A DNA stretch of 64,000 nucleotides from Archangium gephyra (GTDB lineage Bacteria; Myxococcota; Myxococcia; Myxococcales; Myxococcaceae), in contig NZ_CP011509.1 in NCBI RefSeq assembly GCF_001027285.1, positions 12,114,501 through 12,178,500 of the forward strand, read 5' to 3'. The notes beneath the pieces are model-generated. The model was not told the DNA's origin, did not search any database, and worked only from the letters and a program-made list of their open reading frames with translations. Positions within the stretch are counted from its first letter, which is position 1; the number at the start of each line of letters is the position of its first letter. A program made the position numbers and the translations under genes. Of the stretch, positions 17,886-26,610 are shown one piece after another.

Positions 17886-18766
17886 GGCGAACCCCCTCCC
17901 GTGGAGGCGGGAGCGGGAGCGCTGGGGCTCCCGGGAATGAGGAAGGTGGCGAGCGCTCCCAACGCGGCGGCGCTCGCGGTGCCGAACAGGAGGTTGGCGA
18001 TGAAGGCCTGGTCCCCGGCGCTCTTCAGGTGAAAGGTGCGCACGTCATGGTAGTTGGCGTCGCGCGCGGACTGGATGCTGAGGGAGGCCTGCAGGCCGAA
18101 GAGGCTCGCCGCGCCACCGGCCACCGCGCCCGCGCCCAGGAACACCAGCGGCAGCACCCGGGGGCCGGATGCCGTCCGCGTGCTGGCGGAGGGCACATAG
18201 GCGGGCGCCTGGGGCGGCGACTCCACACTGGGAGTGAGCCCCGGGGACTGCACCGGGCGATCCGCCGGCGCGGTGGCCACGGGTGCCTGGGGACTCGTCC
18301 CAGCGAGGCCCAGGTCGGCCTGGACGGACTGGCGCACGTCCTCGAAGTCCCGCTCCACCTTGGGGGCCACCTTCACGGGCAGTGCCGCGTCCGGCTTCAG
18401 GTAGAGCCCGGTGCGGAAGGCGGCCAGCGACTCCTCGCGCTGCCCGAGCTCCGCCAGCACCACGCCCTCGTACAGGGCCACCGGCACCTCCTGCTCCACG
18501 CCCTTCGCCAACGCCTTGGCCCGGGACAGCTGCGCCAGGGACTGTTCGTATTCAAAGCTCTCGTAGAAGCGGACCGCGGCGGAGAACACGCTCTGGAAGT
18601 CCTCCCTGGCGGCTGGGGCCTTGGAGGAGGGCGGCTTCCGGGACGGGGTCTTCCGGGTGGGTGGCTTCCGGGCGGGGGCGGCGGCGAGCGCCTGGGCGGG
18701 CAGGCATGCCGAAAGACAGAGAGCGAGCACCCTCGCTCGCCCTGTCCGGAGGGAACTGGCTTTCAT
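17882..18766 (-). CDS. Exported TPR-like protein with C-terminal membrane segments
   Basis: About 294 residues from ATG 18766. A signal (RVLALCLSACLPAQALAAAP) is followed by a Lys/Pro-rich tract of repeated KPP/RK units. A helical TPR-like region follows (about 45-130: RFYESFEYEQSLAQLSRA, LAELGQREESLAAFRTGLYL). A Pro/Ala linker then leads to two hydrophobic segments (VLPLVFLGAGAVAGGAASLF and LLFGTASAAALGALATFLIP). This design is common among myxobacterial envelope proteins of unknown function. It diverges from the Ser/Thr kinase gene at 18870 with about 100 nt between them, so the two may be regulated together. Confidence 0.75.
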   Translation of the reverse strand: MKASSLRTGRARVLALCLSACLPAQALAAAPARKPPTRKTPSRKPPSSKAPAAREDFQSVFSAAVRFYESFEYEQSLAQLSRAKALAKGVEQEVPVALYEGVVLAELGQREESLAAFRTGLYLKPDAALPVKVAPKVERDFEDVRQSVQADLGLAGTSPQAPVATAPADRPVQSPGLTPSVESPPQAPAYVPSASTRTASGPRVLPLVFLGAGAVAGGAASLFGLQASLSIQSARDANYHDVRTFHLKSAGDQAFIANLLFGTASAAALGALATFLIPGSPSAPAPASTGGGSP

Positions 18767-18869
18767 GTGCAACACCGTAGCAGGAGGCAACCCGCCCCTG
18801 GCAGCCCCCCCTCCGCTCGGGGGCGTGGTGCGCATATGATGCGGCCGCATCCGCCGCCAGGAGAAGGCT

Positions 18870-20612
18870 TTGACGCAAGTCGGCAAGTACCAGCTGGTCA
18901 GCAAGCTCGCCACCGGAGGCATGGCCGAGGTGTTCCTCGCCCGGGCGGAAGGGCCCATGGGCTTCGAGAAGACGCTCGTGCTCAAGCGCATCCTGCCGCA
19001 CCTGGCGGAGGACCCGGCGTTCGTGGGGATGTTCTTCACCGAGGCGCGCGTGGCCGCGCAGCTCAACCATCCCCACATCGTGCAGATCTTCGACTTCGGC
19101 CAGGCCGACGGCACCTACTACCTGGCGATGGAGTACATCGACGGGCCGGATCTGCGCACGCTGTCGGCGCGGGCCGTCCAGGCCGGAGTGGCGCTGCCGC
19201 CGGCCTTGTGCGCGAAGATCATCTCCGCGGCGTGCGAGGGCCTGGCCTTCGCCCACGACTTCGTGGACCCGACGAGCGGCAAGCACCTGGAGCTCATCCA
19301 CCGGGACATCAGCCCGGACAACATCCTGCTGTCGCGCCAGGGCACGGTGAAGGTGGTGGACTTCGGCATCGCCAAGGCCAGCAACCAGAGCCACAAGACG
19401 AAGACGGGCCTCATCAAGGGGAAGATCGCCTACATGCCGGTGGAGCAGCTGCAGGGCCAGCAGCTGGACCGGCGCGCGGACGTGTACGCGCTGGGGCTCG
19501 TGCTCTACGAGCTGCTCACCGGCAAGTACCCCTTCGAGGCCACCACCGACGTGAGCATGATGCAGGCCATCCTCTTCGAGCCGCTCGTGCCCGCGTCGAC
19601 GCGCCGTCCGGACCTGCCGCAGGCCGTGGTGAGCATCCTCGAGAAGGCGCTGGCCAAGGTGCGTGAGCAGCGCTATCCGGACTGCGTCTCCTTCCAGGCG
19701 GACCTGGAGCGTTTCATCCTCTCCACCGGCCAGACGGTGGGCGGCCGGGACATGGCGCAGTGGGTGGAGCGGCTGTGCCCCAAGGGCACGGGGGCGGCGA
19801 GGCTCAATCCCAGCGACAGGGAGGACATCGGCTTCAACGCCACCCTCATGTCGCCCAAGCAGACGCCGTCCAGCGTCGCGCAGCGCGCGACCATGGCCGT
19901 CCCGCTCGATGCCTCCAGCGCGCCCGAGGGAGCCGCGCCGAACACCCCGCGCGCCCGGACCGCGCTGAGCCACCCCACGGCACAGGACACCGAGCCGCCG
20001 CTGGAGCCCACGCTCATCTCGCCGAGCCAGCTGGGCCTGCCCGCGGTGCAGCCCGAGAAGACGGCCGCGCCCGAGAAGACGGCAGTGCCCACGAAGAAGG
20101 ACACCGCCCGCCGCGCGGGTCTGGCCGTGGTGGTGGGAGGCCTCGTGCTCGCCGCCGCGGGCAGTGGCGTCGTGGTCTTCCGCGATACCAGCACTCCACC
20201 GGTGCCCGCGCCGCAGGTACCTCCCGCGCCCCTCGTGCAGGCCATGCCCACGCCGCCCGCCACGCCTCAGCCGGTGGTGGCCAACCCGGCGGCTCCGGCC
20301 ACGCCGGCCCAGCCAGAGCCACCAACGGAGGCCAGCGAGCCCGTGGCCGTGTCAGCTCCCGAGCCCACCGAGGTGCAGCCGGTGCGGCGCAAGAGCACGA
20401 AGGCGAAGCTGGAGTTCCGCATCCGGCCCTACGCCACCGTGTTCCTCGATGGGAAGGCGCTCGGTCAGACGCCGTTCCCGGCCGTGCAGGTCCCCATCGG
20501 CATGCACACCGTGCGGCTCATCAATCGAGACCTCGGCAAGGACGTCACCCGCGACTTCGAGGTGAAGGCCGGCCAGCCCAACATCTTCAAGCACGACCTC
20601 GAGAAGCGGTGA
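18870..20612 (+). CDS. Membrane Ser/Thr protein kinase with PEGA domain
   Basis: A 580-residue protein. The start is TTG 18870, supported by CAGGAGAAGG 5 nt upstream. The kinase domain (about 7-280) has a glycine loop LATGGMAEVFLA, Lys39 in VLK, catalytic HRD (144-146, HRDISPDN), DFG (164-166) and MPVEQ in place of APE. A Pro/Thr linker leads to one membrane helix (about 415-437), an Ala/Pro-rich stalk, and a PEGA domain at the C-terminus (FRIRPYATVFLDGKALGQTP). PEGA domains are usually outside the cytosol, possibly sensing the wall or surface. HRDIS in place of HRDLK is common in myxobacterial kinases and should still be active. Confidence 0.93.
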   Translation: MTQVGKYQLVSKLATGGMAEVFLARAEGPMGFEKTLVLKRILPHLAEDPAFVGMFFTEARVAAQLNHPHIVQIFDFGQADGTYYLAMEYIDGPDLRTLSARAVQAGVALPPALCAKIISAACEGLAFAHDFVDPTSGKHLELIHRDISPDNILLSRQGTVKVVDFGIAKASNQSHKTKTGLIKGKIAYMPVEQLQGQQLDRRADVYALGLVLYELLTGKYPFEATTDVSMMQAILFEPLVPASTRRPDLPQAVVSILEKALAKVREQRYPDCVSFQADLERFILSTGQTVGGRDMAQWVERLCPKGTGAARLNPSDREDIGFNATLMSPKQTPSSVAQRATMAVPLDASSAPEGAAPNTPRARTALSHPTAQDTEPPLEPTLISPSQLGLPAVQPEKTAAPEKTAVPTKKDTARRAGLAVVVGGLVLAAAGSGVVVFRDTSTPPVPAPQVPPAPLVQAMPTPPATPQPVVANPAAPATPAQPEPPTEASEPVAVSAPEPTEVQPVRRKSTKAKLEFRIRPYATVFLDGKALGQTPFPAVQVPIGMHTVRLINRDLGKDVTRDFEVKAGQPNIFKHDLEKR

Positions 20613-20615
20613 GGA

Positions 20616-20638
20616 GCGGGCCCTCGGGCCAGGCCCGC
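20616..20638. terminator. Hairpin between convergent kinase and ELWxxDGT genes
   Basis: A 7-bp stem GCGGGCC / GGCCCGC with a 9-nt loop lies just after the kinase stop. It is weak and has no U-run. It could serve either gene. Confidence 0.35.
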
Positions 20639-20686
20639 GGGTCCCTCATCCGAAGTGGTACGCGGACAACCGCAGCGTCAATGCAC

Positions 20687-22105
20687 TCACCGGGTGTCGT
20701 TGTCGCACTGGTGCGCGGGACGGAACGGCAGGGCCCAGAGCCGCCGGCCGTGAGCCGCGTCCCGGGCGAGGAAGAAGACGTCCCAGCCGGAGCGCACGAA
20801 GCCACCCGGGTCCGAGGAGTCCATGCCGGAAGCCAGCTCGTCGAGCGGCGCCGCACTCCCGGTCGAGCCACTGCTCACCCAGGGCTCGCGGCCGTGTCCC
20901 GGCGTCTCCGCGCTGAAGAACAGGTTCCCATCGACGGCGGTCAGCGCCTCGGGAGAGGAGCCCCCGGCACCCGGAACGACGTCCGCGAAGAGGAGCGTGC
21001 CGGAGGCCGTGCCATCGCTCACCCACAGCTCGCGTCCGTTCATCCCATCGTCCGCGGAGAAGAAGAGCCGGCGTCCCAGGACGGTGAGTCCGCTGGGGGA
21101 TGAACCCTCGGCACCGGCCCGGAGGTCCTTCACGCGGAGCGTCCCCTTCCGGGTGCCATCACTGCGCCACAACTCCTCGCCGGTGGAGTCGCCCTCCCCG
21201 CTGGCGCTGAAGTACAGCCGTCCACCCAGCGCCACCAGGTCATGGAGCGAGGGGAACGAGCCCACGAGCACGGGGGCTCCTCCGCTCGTCATCCGCAGCT
21301 CGGCCATGACGTCATCGTGGACGCTGGTCGAGACGAAGAACAGCTTGTTGCCCACCGCCAGCAGCGACTCCAGACCGCCGCCCTCGCTGGACCGCCGGAA
21401 CAGCTCGGCGGCGCGGGAGCGCCCATCGCTGCGCATCAGCCGCATGTAGAAGCCCTGGAAGTGGCTGATGAAGTAGAGCGCCCCATCGCCCCCACGGGTG
21501 AGCTGGTAGGGGCTGGTGCCCTCGGGGCCGGGGTCCAGGTCCTCGACGAGCCAGGTGCCCTCGGACGTCCCATCACTGCGCCACAGCTCGCGCCCGTGGT
21601 CGGGGTCTCCCGCGGCGAAGTAGAGCAGCCCGCCCACCTCGACGAGCGACAGCGGGTACGAGCCATCCACGCCGGGCCAGATGTCCTTCACCAGCTGCGT
21701 GCCCCGGGAGGAGCCATCGCTCACCCACAGCTCGCGCCCGTGCTCGCCGTCGTCGGCGACGAAGAAGACCCGGTCGCCCACGCGGGTGAAGCCCGAGGGC
21801 TCCGAGCCTTCCGGCCCGGAACGGACATCCATCACGAGCGAGGTGCCACGGCCCCCGGTGCCAGTGCTCACCCAGGGCTCGCGGCCGTGCCTCCCATCAT
21901 CGGAGGCGAAGAGGAGGACGCGCTCGCCGCGGACCAATCGCCCCGGCTCCGGATCCTCCGTGCCGGGAGAGAGATCCGCCAGGGGCGAGGCGGCGCGCCC
22001 ACACGGCTTCCAGCCTCCCGCGTCCAGGAGGGACTCACCGGCCTGGGCCTGGGCGGGAGCGGAGAGCAGGGCCAGCAGCACGGCGAACGGACGCCAGCAC
22101 CTCAT
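20687..22105 (-). CDS. Secreted ELWxxDGT-repeat protein
   Basis: A 472-residue protein with a Sec signal (FAVLLALLSAPAQAQAG). The mature part is seven or so repeats of about 45-50 residues built on GRELWVSDGT, LVKDIWPG, GSYPLSL and LYFAAGDPDHGR. This is the ELWxxDGT repeat, thought to fold as a beta-propeller, common in myxobacterial and other secreted proteins. The fourth repeat is the most diverged. Function is unknown. It diverges from the galactose-oxidase-like gene across 214 nt in which I see no clear promoter consensus. Confidence 0.88.
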   Translation of the reverse strand: MRCWRPFAVLLALLSAPAQAQAGESLLDAGGWKPCGRAASPLADLSPGTEDPEPGRLVRGERVLLFASDDGRHGREPWVSTGTGGRGTSLVMDVRSGPEGSEPSGFTRVGDRVFFVADDGEHGRELWVSDGSSRGTQLVKDIWPGVDGSYPLSLVEVGGLLYFAAGDPDHGRELWRSDGTSEGTWLVEDLDPGPEGTSPYQLTRGGDGALYFISHFQGFYMRLMRSDGRSRAAELFRRSSEGGGLESLLAVGNKLFFVSTSVHDDVMAELRMTSGGAPVLVGSFPSLHDLVALGGRLYFSASGEGDSTGEELWRSDGTRKGTLRVKDLRAGAEGSSPSGLTVLGRRLFFSADDGMNGRELWVSDGTASGTLLFADVVPGAGGSSPEALTAVDGNLFFSAETPGHGREPWVSSGSTGSAAPLDELASGMDSSDPGGFVRSGWDVFFLARDAAHGRRLWALPFRPAHQCDNDTR

Positions 22106-22319
22106 TGGGAACCTCGCGGGCAGGGGGGGACGGCCCGCAATGTGGAGGCGGACGGCCCCACGGCTACCCGCTCGCGAGTCCAGGGTGAGCAACCCGCACC
22201 CAACAGTCCCGGGCGCAGCCCACCACCCATCATTGGCTTGGACCGCGGGACCGGCTTGGCTGGCGGGCGCGACCCCTTAGGTTCTGCCCTTGAACCAGCG
22301 GGTACCCGTGGAGGCGGCG

Positions 22320-23741
22320 ATGTCCGTGAGACCGATTCTTTCCCAGCCGCGCGTGCTCGCGCTCTGGCTCGTGGGGTGCGCGGTATTGGCGGGCCCGGCG
22401 CGGGCGCAGACTCCCGCGGAGGTGGGGCAGTGGTCGAGCGTCATGGCCTGGCCGCTCTCCGCCACCCACGCGAGCCTGCTGCCCACCGGCAGGGTGATGT
22501 TCTTCGGCGAGTTCTCCCAGGGCGATGACCCACCAGGGCTCTGGGACCCGGCCACGGGAGGCCTCAGCCGGCTGCCCGCGCCGGGCTACAACATCTTCTG
22601 CGCGGGCCACTCCTTCCTCGCGGACGGCCGGCTGCTCATCACCGGCGGACACATCGAGAGCCACGTGGGGCTCGAGGACGCGAGCCTGTGGGACCCGTTC
22701 ACCTCGCGGTGGACGCGCCTGCCAGACATGAACGATGGGCGCTGGTACCCCACCAACGTGACGCTCGCCAATGGCGATGTGATGGTGATCTCCGGCGAGA
22801 CGGTGGGCACCGGCATCATGAACGAGATTCCCCAGCGCTACCTGGCGGCGACGGGGACGTGGCGGGACATGACGACGGCGCGGCTCAAGCTGCCGTACTA
22901 CCCGCGGATGTTCCTGGCGCCCAATGGCCGGCTCTTCCTGGCGGGGCCGCAGCGGCTGAGCCGCTTCATGGAGCCGGGAGGCACGGGCGCCTGGTTCTCC
23001 GGGCCCTCGAGCAACTACGGCACCCGGAGCTACGGGCCCGCGGTGTACCTCGATGGCCGGGTGTTCCTCATCGGAGGAGGAGATCCGCCGACGGCCACCA
23101 TCGAGCAGATCGACCTGAACGTGGCCTCGCCGGTCTGGCGGTACATGGCGCCCATGAGCACGCCGCGGCGGCAGCACAACGCGACGCTGCTGCCGGATGG
23201 AACGGTGCTGGTGACGGGCGGCAGCCGGGGCAGTGGCTTCGACAACAAGAGCACCCCCGTCTTCCATGCCGAGGTGTATGACCCCGCGACCAACCGCTGG
23301 ACGCGGCTCGCCAGCAACACGCTCTACCGTGGCTATCACGCCACCACGGTGCTGCTGCCGGACGGGCGCGTGCTGAGCGCGGGAGGCCGCAACGCGAACT
23401 CCGCGGAGGTCTTCTCGCCGCCCTACCTCTTCAAGGGGGCGCGGCCCGTGGTGAGCTCGGTGCCGGACGTGGTGTCGCCGGGCACGGCGTTCACCGTCTC
23501 GACGCCGGATGCGGGCCGGGTGACGAAGGTGACGCTGATCGCCCTCGGCTCGGTGACGCACGCCTTCGATCAGAACCAGCGGCTGCTCACCCTGCCCTTC
23601 ACGCGCGGCAGCGGTGTCCTCACCGTCAGCGCACCGGCGAACAACAACCTGGCGCCGCCGGGCTACTACCAGCTCTTCCTGGTGAACGACGCGGGCGTGC
23701 CCTCCGTGGGCCGGATGGTGCGGATTCCAGCCGCCCCTTGA
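22320..23741 (+). CDS. Secreted copper-radical oxidase, galactose/glyoxal-oxidase-like
   Basis: A 473-residue protein from ATG 22320 (GGAGGCGGCG upstream; a TTG 30 nt earlier is less likely). The signal is cut near ARAQ. Kelch-type repeats (LLPTGRVMFFGE, FLADGRLLITGG, LLPDGTVLVTGG, LLPDGRVLSAGG) form a seven-blade propeller, with a DUF1929-type C-terminal domain. All copper/radical positions of the AA5 family appear present: Cys94 (IFCAGH) and Tyr143 (RWYPTN) for the thioether cofactor, Tyr339-His340 (RGYHATT), and His414 (SVTHAF). It should therefore oxidise an alcohol or aldehyde and make H2O2. The substrate is unknown. Bacterial relatives include GlxA-type enzymes linked to glycan deposition. 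Confidence 0.87.
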   Translation: MSVRPILSQPRVLALWLVGCAVLAGPARAQTPAEVGQWSSVMAWPLSATHASLLPTGRVMFFGEFSQGDDPPGLWDPATGGLSRLPAPGYNIFCAGHSFLADGRLLITGGHIESHVGLEDASLWDPFTSRWTRLPDMNDGRWYPTNVTLANGDVMVISGETVGTGIMNEIPQRYLAATGTWRDMTTARLKLPYYPRMFLAPNGRLFLAGPQRLSRFMEPGGTGAWFSGPSSNYGTRSYGPAVYLDGRVFLIGGGDPPTATIEQIDLNVASPVWRYMAPMSTPRRQHNATLLPDGTVLVTGGSRGSGFDNKSTPVFHAEVYDPATNRWTRLASNTLYRGYHATTVLLPDGRVLSAGGRNANSAEVFSPPYLFKGARPVVSSVPDVVSPGTAFTVSTPDAGRVTKVTLIALGSVTHAFDQNQRLLTLPFTRGSGVLTVSAPANNNLAPPGYYQLFLVNDAGVPSVGRMVRIPAAP

Positions 23742-23749
23742 GCCCAACC

Positions 23750-23886
23750 TCCCCTCTCCCCTCGGGAGAGGGTCGGGGTGAGGGTATCCGAGCCCGTTCT
23801 CCAACCCGTGGCCCGAAGTGTGGACAGGGGGTTCAACCCGGGAGTCGAGGCACCCTCACCCCGTCCCTCTCCCGGTGGGCGAGGGG
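23750..23886. repeat. Two inverted copies of a 35-bp dispersed GC-rich repeat
   Basis: Copy one (about 23750-23785, plus sense) contains CCCTCTCCC / GGGAGAGGG and then CGGGGTGAGGGT. Copy two (23852-23886) is the reverse complement of the same unit. Separated by about 66 nt, they could fold into one long hairpin between the convergent oxidase and Hsp70 genes, so they may work as a two-way terminator. Other copies lie at 29910-29944, 56381-56415 and 62889-62923. Confidence 0.75.
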
Positions 23887-23913
23887 ATATGGGCGCGGTG
23901 TCAGCGCGGGAGC

Positions 23914-25734
23914 TCAATCCCGGCGGCCGGAGAGCAGCTGGGTGAGCTGGCGCGCCACCTGGGCGCACTGCTCGGCGTCGCGGGCCTCCAGCGCCGAGTA
24001 GCCGGTCGCCAGCAGCGAGCGCACGTTGATCATCGCCGAGTCCGCCTCATCGCTGGGGCTCTCCTCGGCGGTGCGCTGCAGCAGCTTCGCCAGCTTCTCG
24101 CCGCGCTCCAGCAGCTTGCGGAACGTCTCCTCCGTCTTCTTCGCGTCCGCCTGCGCCTGCTTCTGCGCGTACACGGCCTGCTCCTTCACGAGCCGCTCGG
24201 CCTCCTGGCCCGGCAGGTGGGGACGGGCCTCGAGCTTCACCGCCTCGCTCAGCCCCGTCTTCAGGTCCGTGGCGCGCACCGACAGCGTGCCCTCGTTGGA
24301 CAGCTCGAAGGTCACCTCCAGCGGCGTGTCCGCGCGCGAGGCGCCCTGGAGGTTGCGCAGCACCACCTCGCCCAGCTTGCGGTTCTCGTCCTGCAGCTCG
24401 CTCTCGCCCTGGTAGATGGGGATGCGCGCTTCCGTCTGCCCATGGCGGCCCGGGTGGAAGACGTCCTTGGCCACCACCGGCACCGAGCTGTTGCGGGGAA
24501 TGAGGTGCTTCACCCGCCCACCCATCACCCCCACCCCCAGCGAGTTGCCCACCACGTCCAGCAGCAGCGCGGCACCCGACTGGCGCGCCAGCTCGTCCGC
24601 GTGGATGGCCGCGCCCAGCGCCACCGCCTCGTCCGGGTTCACGTCCGTGGAGGGCGCCTTGCCGAAGAAGTCCGTCACCAGCCGACGAATCAGCGGCACG
24701 CGCGTCATGCCGCCCACCAGCAGCACCGTGTCCACCGAGTGCGGGTCCATCCCCGCTTCCTTCATCACCGACTCGCACACCGCGATGCAGCGCTTGGACA
24801 GCGGCTCGCACAGCTGCTCGAAGAAGTGCCGCGTCAGCGCCGTCTCCAGGCCCGTCAGCTTGCGCGCCGGCTGGGTATGGTCGCCCAGCCCATCCAGGGA
24901 GATGAGCGTCTCCTCGTACTCCGTCAGCTCGCGCTTGGCCTGCTCGGCGGCCACCTTCAGCTTGTGCATGGACACCACGTCCCGGTGCACCAGCTCGCGG
25001 TGGTTGTCGTCCACCTGCGCCAGCAGCCATTCCACAATCTTGAGATCGAAGTCCTCGCCGCCCAGCGCCGGGTCTCCGCCGGTGGCCTTCACCTCGTAGA
25101 CGCCGTCCGTGATCTCCAGGACGGTGACATCGAAGGTGCCGCCGCCGAGGTCGAACACGAGCGCATGGCCCTGGAAGCCGCGCGACAGCCCGTAGGCGAG
25201 CGCCGCGGCGGTGGGCTCGTTGATGAGGCGGAGGGTGTCCAGCCCGGCGATGGTGGCCGCCTCGCGCGTGGCCTGGCGCTGGCTGTCATCGAAGTTGGCC
25301 GGGACGGTGATGACGCACTTGCTCACCCCGCGCCCGAAGAAGGCCTCGGCGTCCAGCTTGAGCTCCCCCAGAATCATCGCCGACACCTGGGTGACGGGCA
25401 CGGTGCGCCCGGCCATCTTCACGCGCACGTCCCCGGTGTTGCCGCCCGCCAGCTGGTAGGGCACCACCGCCTTGGCCTGCTGCACCAGCTCCGGGGTGAA
25501 GCGCCGCCCGATGAAGCGCTTGGTGGCCCACACCACGCAGTCGGGGTGCTCCTTGGCGAGCTCCTGGGCCTTGGTGCCCACCACGCGCTCGGACAGCTTG
25601 GGCGTGAGGCCCACCACCGAGGGCGTCAGCCGCCCGCCCGAGCGTGAGGGAATGATGCGGGGCCGGCCCTCCTCCACGGAGGCCACGGCGCTGTTGGTGG
25701 TGCCCAGATCGATGCCGATGACGGGGTCGCGCAT
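23914..25734 (-). CDS. Hsp70/DnaK-family chaperone
   Basis: About 606 residues from ATG 25734. The ATPase domain has GIDLGTTNSAVA (phosphate 1), VFDLGGGTFDVTVLE (phosphate 2), NEPTAAALAYG and VLLVGGMTRVPLIR. The substrate domain is recognisable (IPIYQGE, ELSNEGTLSVRATD). A helical lid follows, ending QLLSGRRD. It lacks the disordered tail and EEVD-type end of the main DnaK, and no grpE or dnaJ is adjacent, so it is more likely one of the extra Hsp70 paralogues common in myxobacteria. It diverges from atpH. Confidence 0.9.
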   Translation of the reverse strand: MRDPVIGIDLGTTNSAVASVEEGRPRIIPSRSGGRLTPSVVGLTPKLSERVVGTKAQELAKEHPDCVVWATKRFIGRRFTPELVQQAKAVVPYQLAGGNTGDVRVKMAGRTVPVTQVSAMILGELKLDAEAFFGRGVSKCVITVPANFDDSQRQATREAATIAGLDTLRLINEPTAAALAYGLSRGFQGHALVFDLGGGTFDVTVLEITDGVYEVKATGGDPALGGEDFDLKIVEWLLAQVDDNHRELVHRDVVSMHKLKVAAEQAKRELTEYEETLISLDGLGDHTQPARKLTGLETALTRHFFEQLCEPLSKRCIAVCESVMKEAGMDPHSVDTVLLVGGMTRVPLIRRLVTDFFGKAPSTDVNPDEAVALGAAIHADELARQSGAALLLDVVGNSLGVGVMGGRVKHLIPRNSSVPVVAKDVFHPGRHGQTEARIPIYQGESELQDENRKLGEVVLRNLQGASRADTPLEVTFELSNEGTLSVRATDLKTGLSEAVKLEARPHLPGQEAERLVKEQAVYAQKQAQADAKKTEETFRKLLERGEKLAKLLQRTAEESPSDEADSAMINVRSLLATGYSALEARDAEQCAQVARQLTQLLSGRRD

Positions 25735-25865
25735 TGAAGAAGAGCCAGTGTCCGAGGCGGGTGCGGGGGGGCCTGTCTTCACATGATACGCCGGAGATGC
25801 GTGGTTCCGGAGTCCCTCCGTGCACCCCTCCTGAAAGGTACAGCCTCAGGGGAACTTATTGGAGA

Positions 25866-25877
25866 CCCCGTACGGGG
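25866..25877. promoter_or_regulatory. Perfect palindrome upstream of atpH
   Basis: CCCCGTACGGGG, a perfect 12-nt palindrome, lies 53 nt before the atpH start in the 196-nt gap between the divergent Hsp70 and atpH genes. It could be an operator or a 5'-leader hairpin. No regulator can be named. Confidence 0.35.
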
Positions 25878-25930
25878 AACACGGCGCGGCGTTGCCCCCG
25901 GCCGGGGGGCGTGCTAAGGGCCGCCGCGCC

Positions 25931-26476
25931 ATGGTGAACGTGTCAATCGCCCGCCGTTACGCCCGCGCGCTCCTCGACGTCGCCACTGAAGCTGGCCGCG
26001 CCGAGGCCGTGTCGGAGCAGCTCACTTCCTTCTCCAGCGCCGTCGGCCAGAACCGCGAGCTGGCGGACGTGCTGTTCAACCCGGCCTACTCCCGCGAGCA
26101 GCGCGCCCGCGTGGTGGAGTCGCTCCTCAAGGCGCTCGGCCCGGTGGAGACCGTGCTGGCCAACAGCATGCGTCTGCTGGTGGACCGCAACCGGCTGGGC
26201 TACCTGCCGGACATCGCCCGCCTCTACCGCGACATGGTGGACGCCCAGGCCGGCCGCCTGCGCGGCCACGTCACCAGCGCCGTCCCCCTGCCCGCCGACA
26301 CCCTCCAGTCGCTGGCCGGCACCCTCAAGCAGCTCACCCAGCGCAACGTGGTGCTGGAGTCCCGCGTGGACCCCTCCGTCCTCGGTGGCGTCGCCGCCCA
26401 GGTGGGCAGCACCCTCTATGACGGCACCCTGCGCACCCAGCTCGAGCAGCTGCGCCGCGAGCTGAAGCAGCGCTGA
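25931..26476 (+). CDS. atpH: F1Fo ATP synthase delta subunit
   Basis: A 181-residue protein of usual family length. It begins VNVSIARRYARALLDVA, the conserved OSCP/delta N-terminus, and ends with the conserved region VDPSVLGGVAAQVGSTLYDG and a helical tail (QLEQLRRELKQR). It connects the F1 head to the peripheral stalk. The usual downstream partner atpA is not adjacent: a histidine-kinase gene of about 1.5 kb stands between them. Neither the b-subunit gene nor other Fo genes precede it; the upstream neighbour is a divergent Hsp70. Confidence 0.95.
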   Translation: MVNVSIARRYARALLDVATEAGRAEAVSEQLTSFSSAVGQNRELADVLFNPAYSREQRARVVESLLKALGPVETVLANSMRLLVDRNRLGYLPDIARLYRDMVDAQAGRLRGHVTSAVPLPADTLQSLAGTLKQLTQRNVVLESRVDPSVLGGVAAQVGSTLYDGTLRTQLEQLRRELKQR

Positions 26477-26610
26477 CCGTCTCATTCGCTGGACTCCGGG
26501 GGGAAGCCGTCCTGTCGGTTCCTCCCCACTTCCCGGCAAGCCCGGTATTCCCAGCGGGCCGGGGAACGGCTATGGTGTGACCACACGGGTCCCAGCCCGT
26601 GCCTTCCACC

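Noticed and set aside
23914..25734. Main housekeeping dnaK
   Set aside because: Shorter C-terminus, no acidic EEVD-like end, and no grpE/dnaJ neighbours; kept as an Hsp70 paralogue without a gene symbol.
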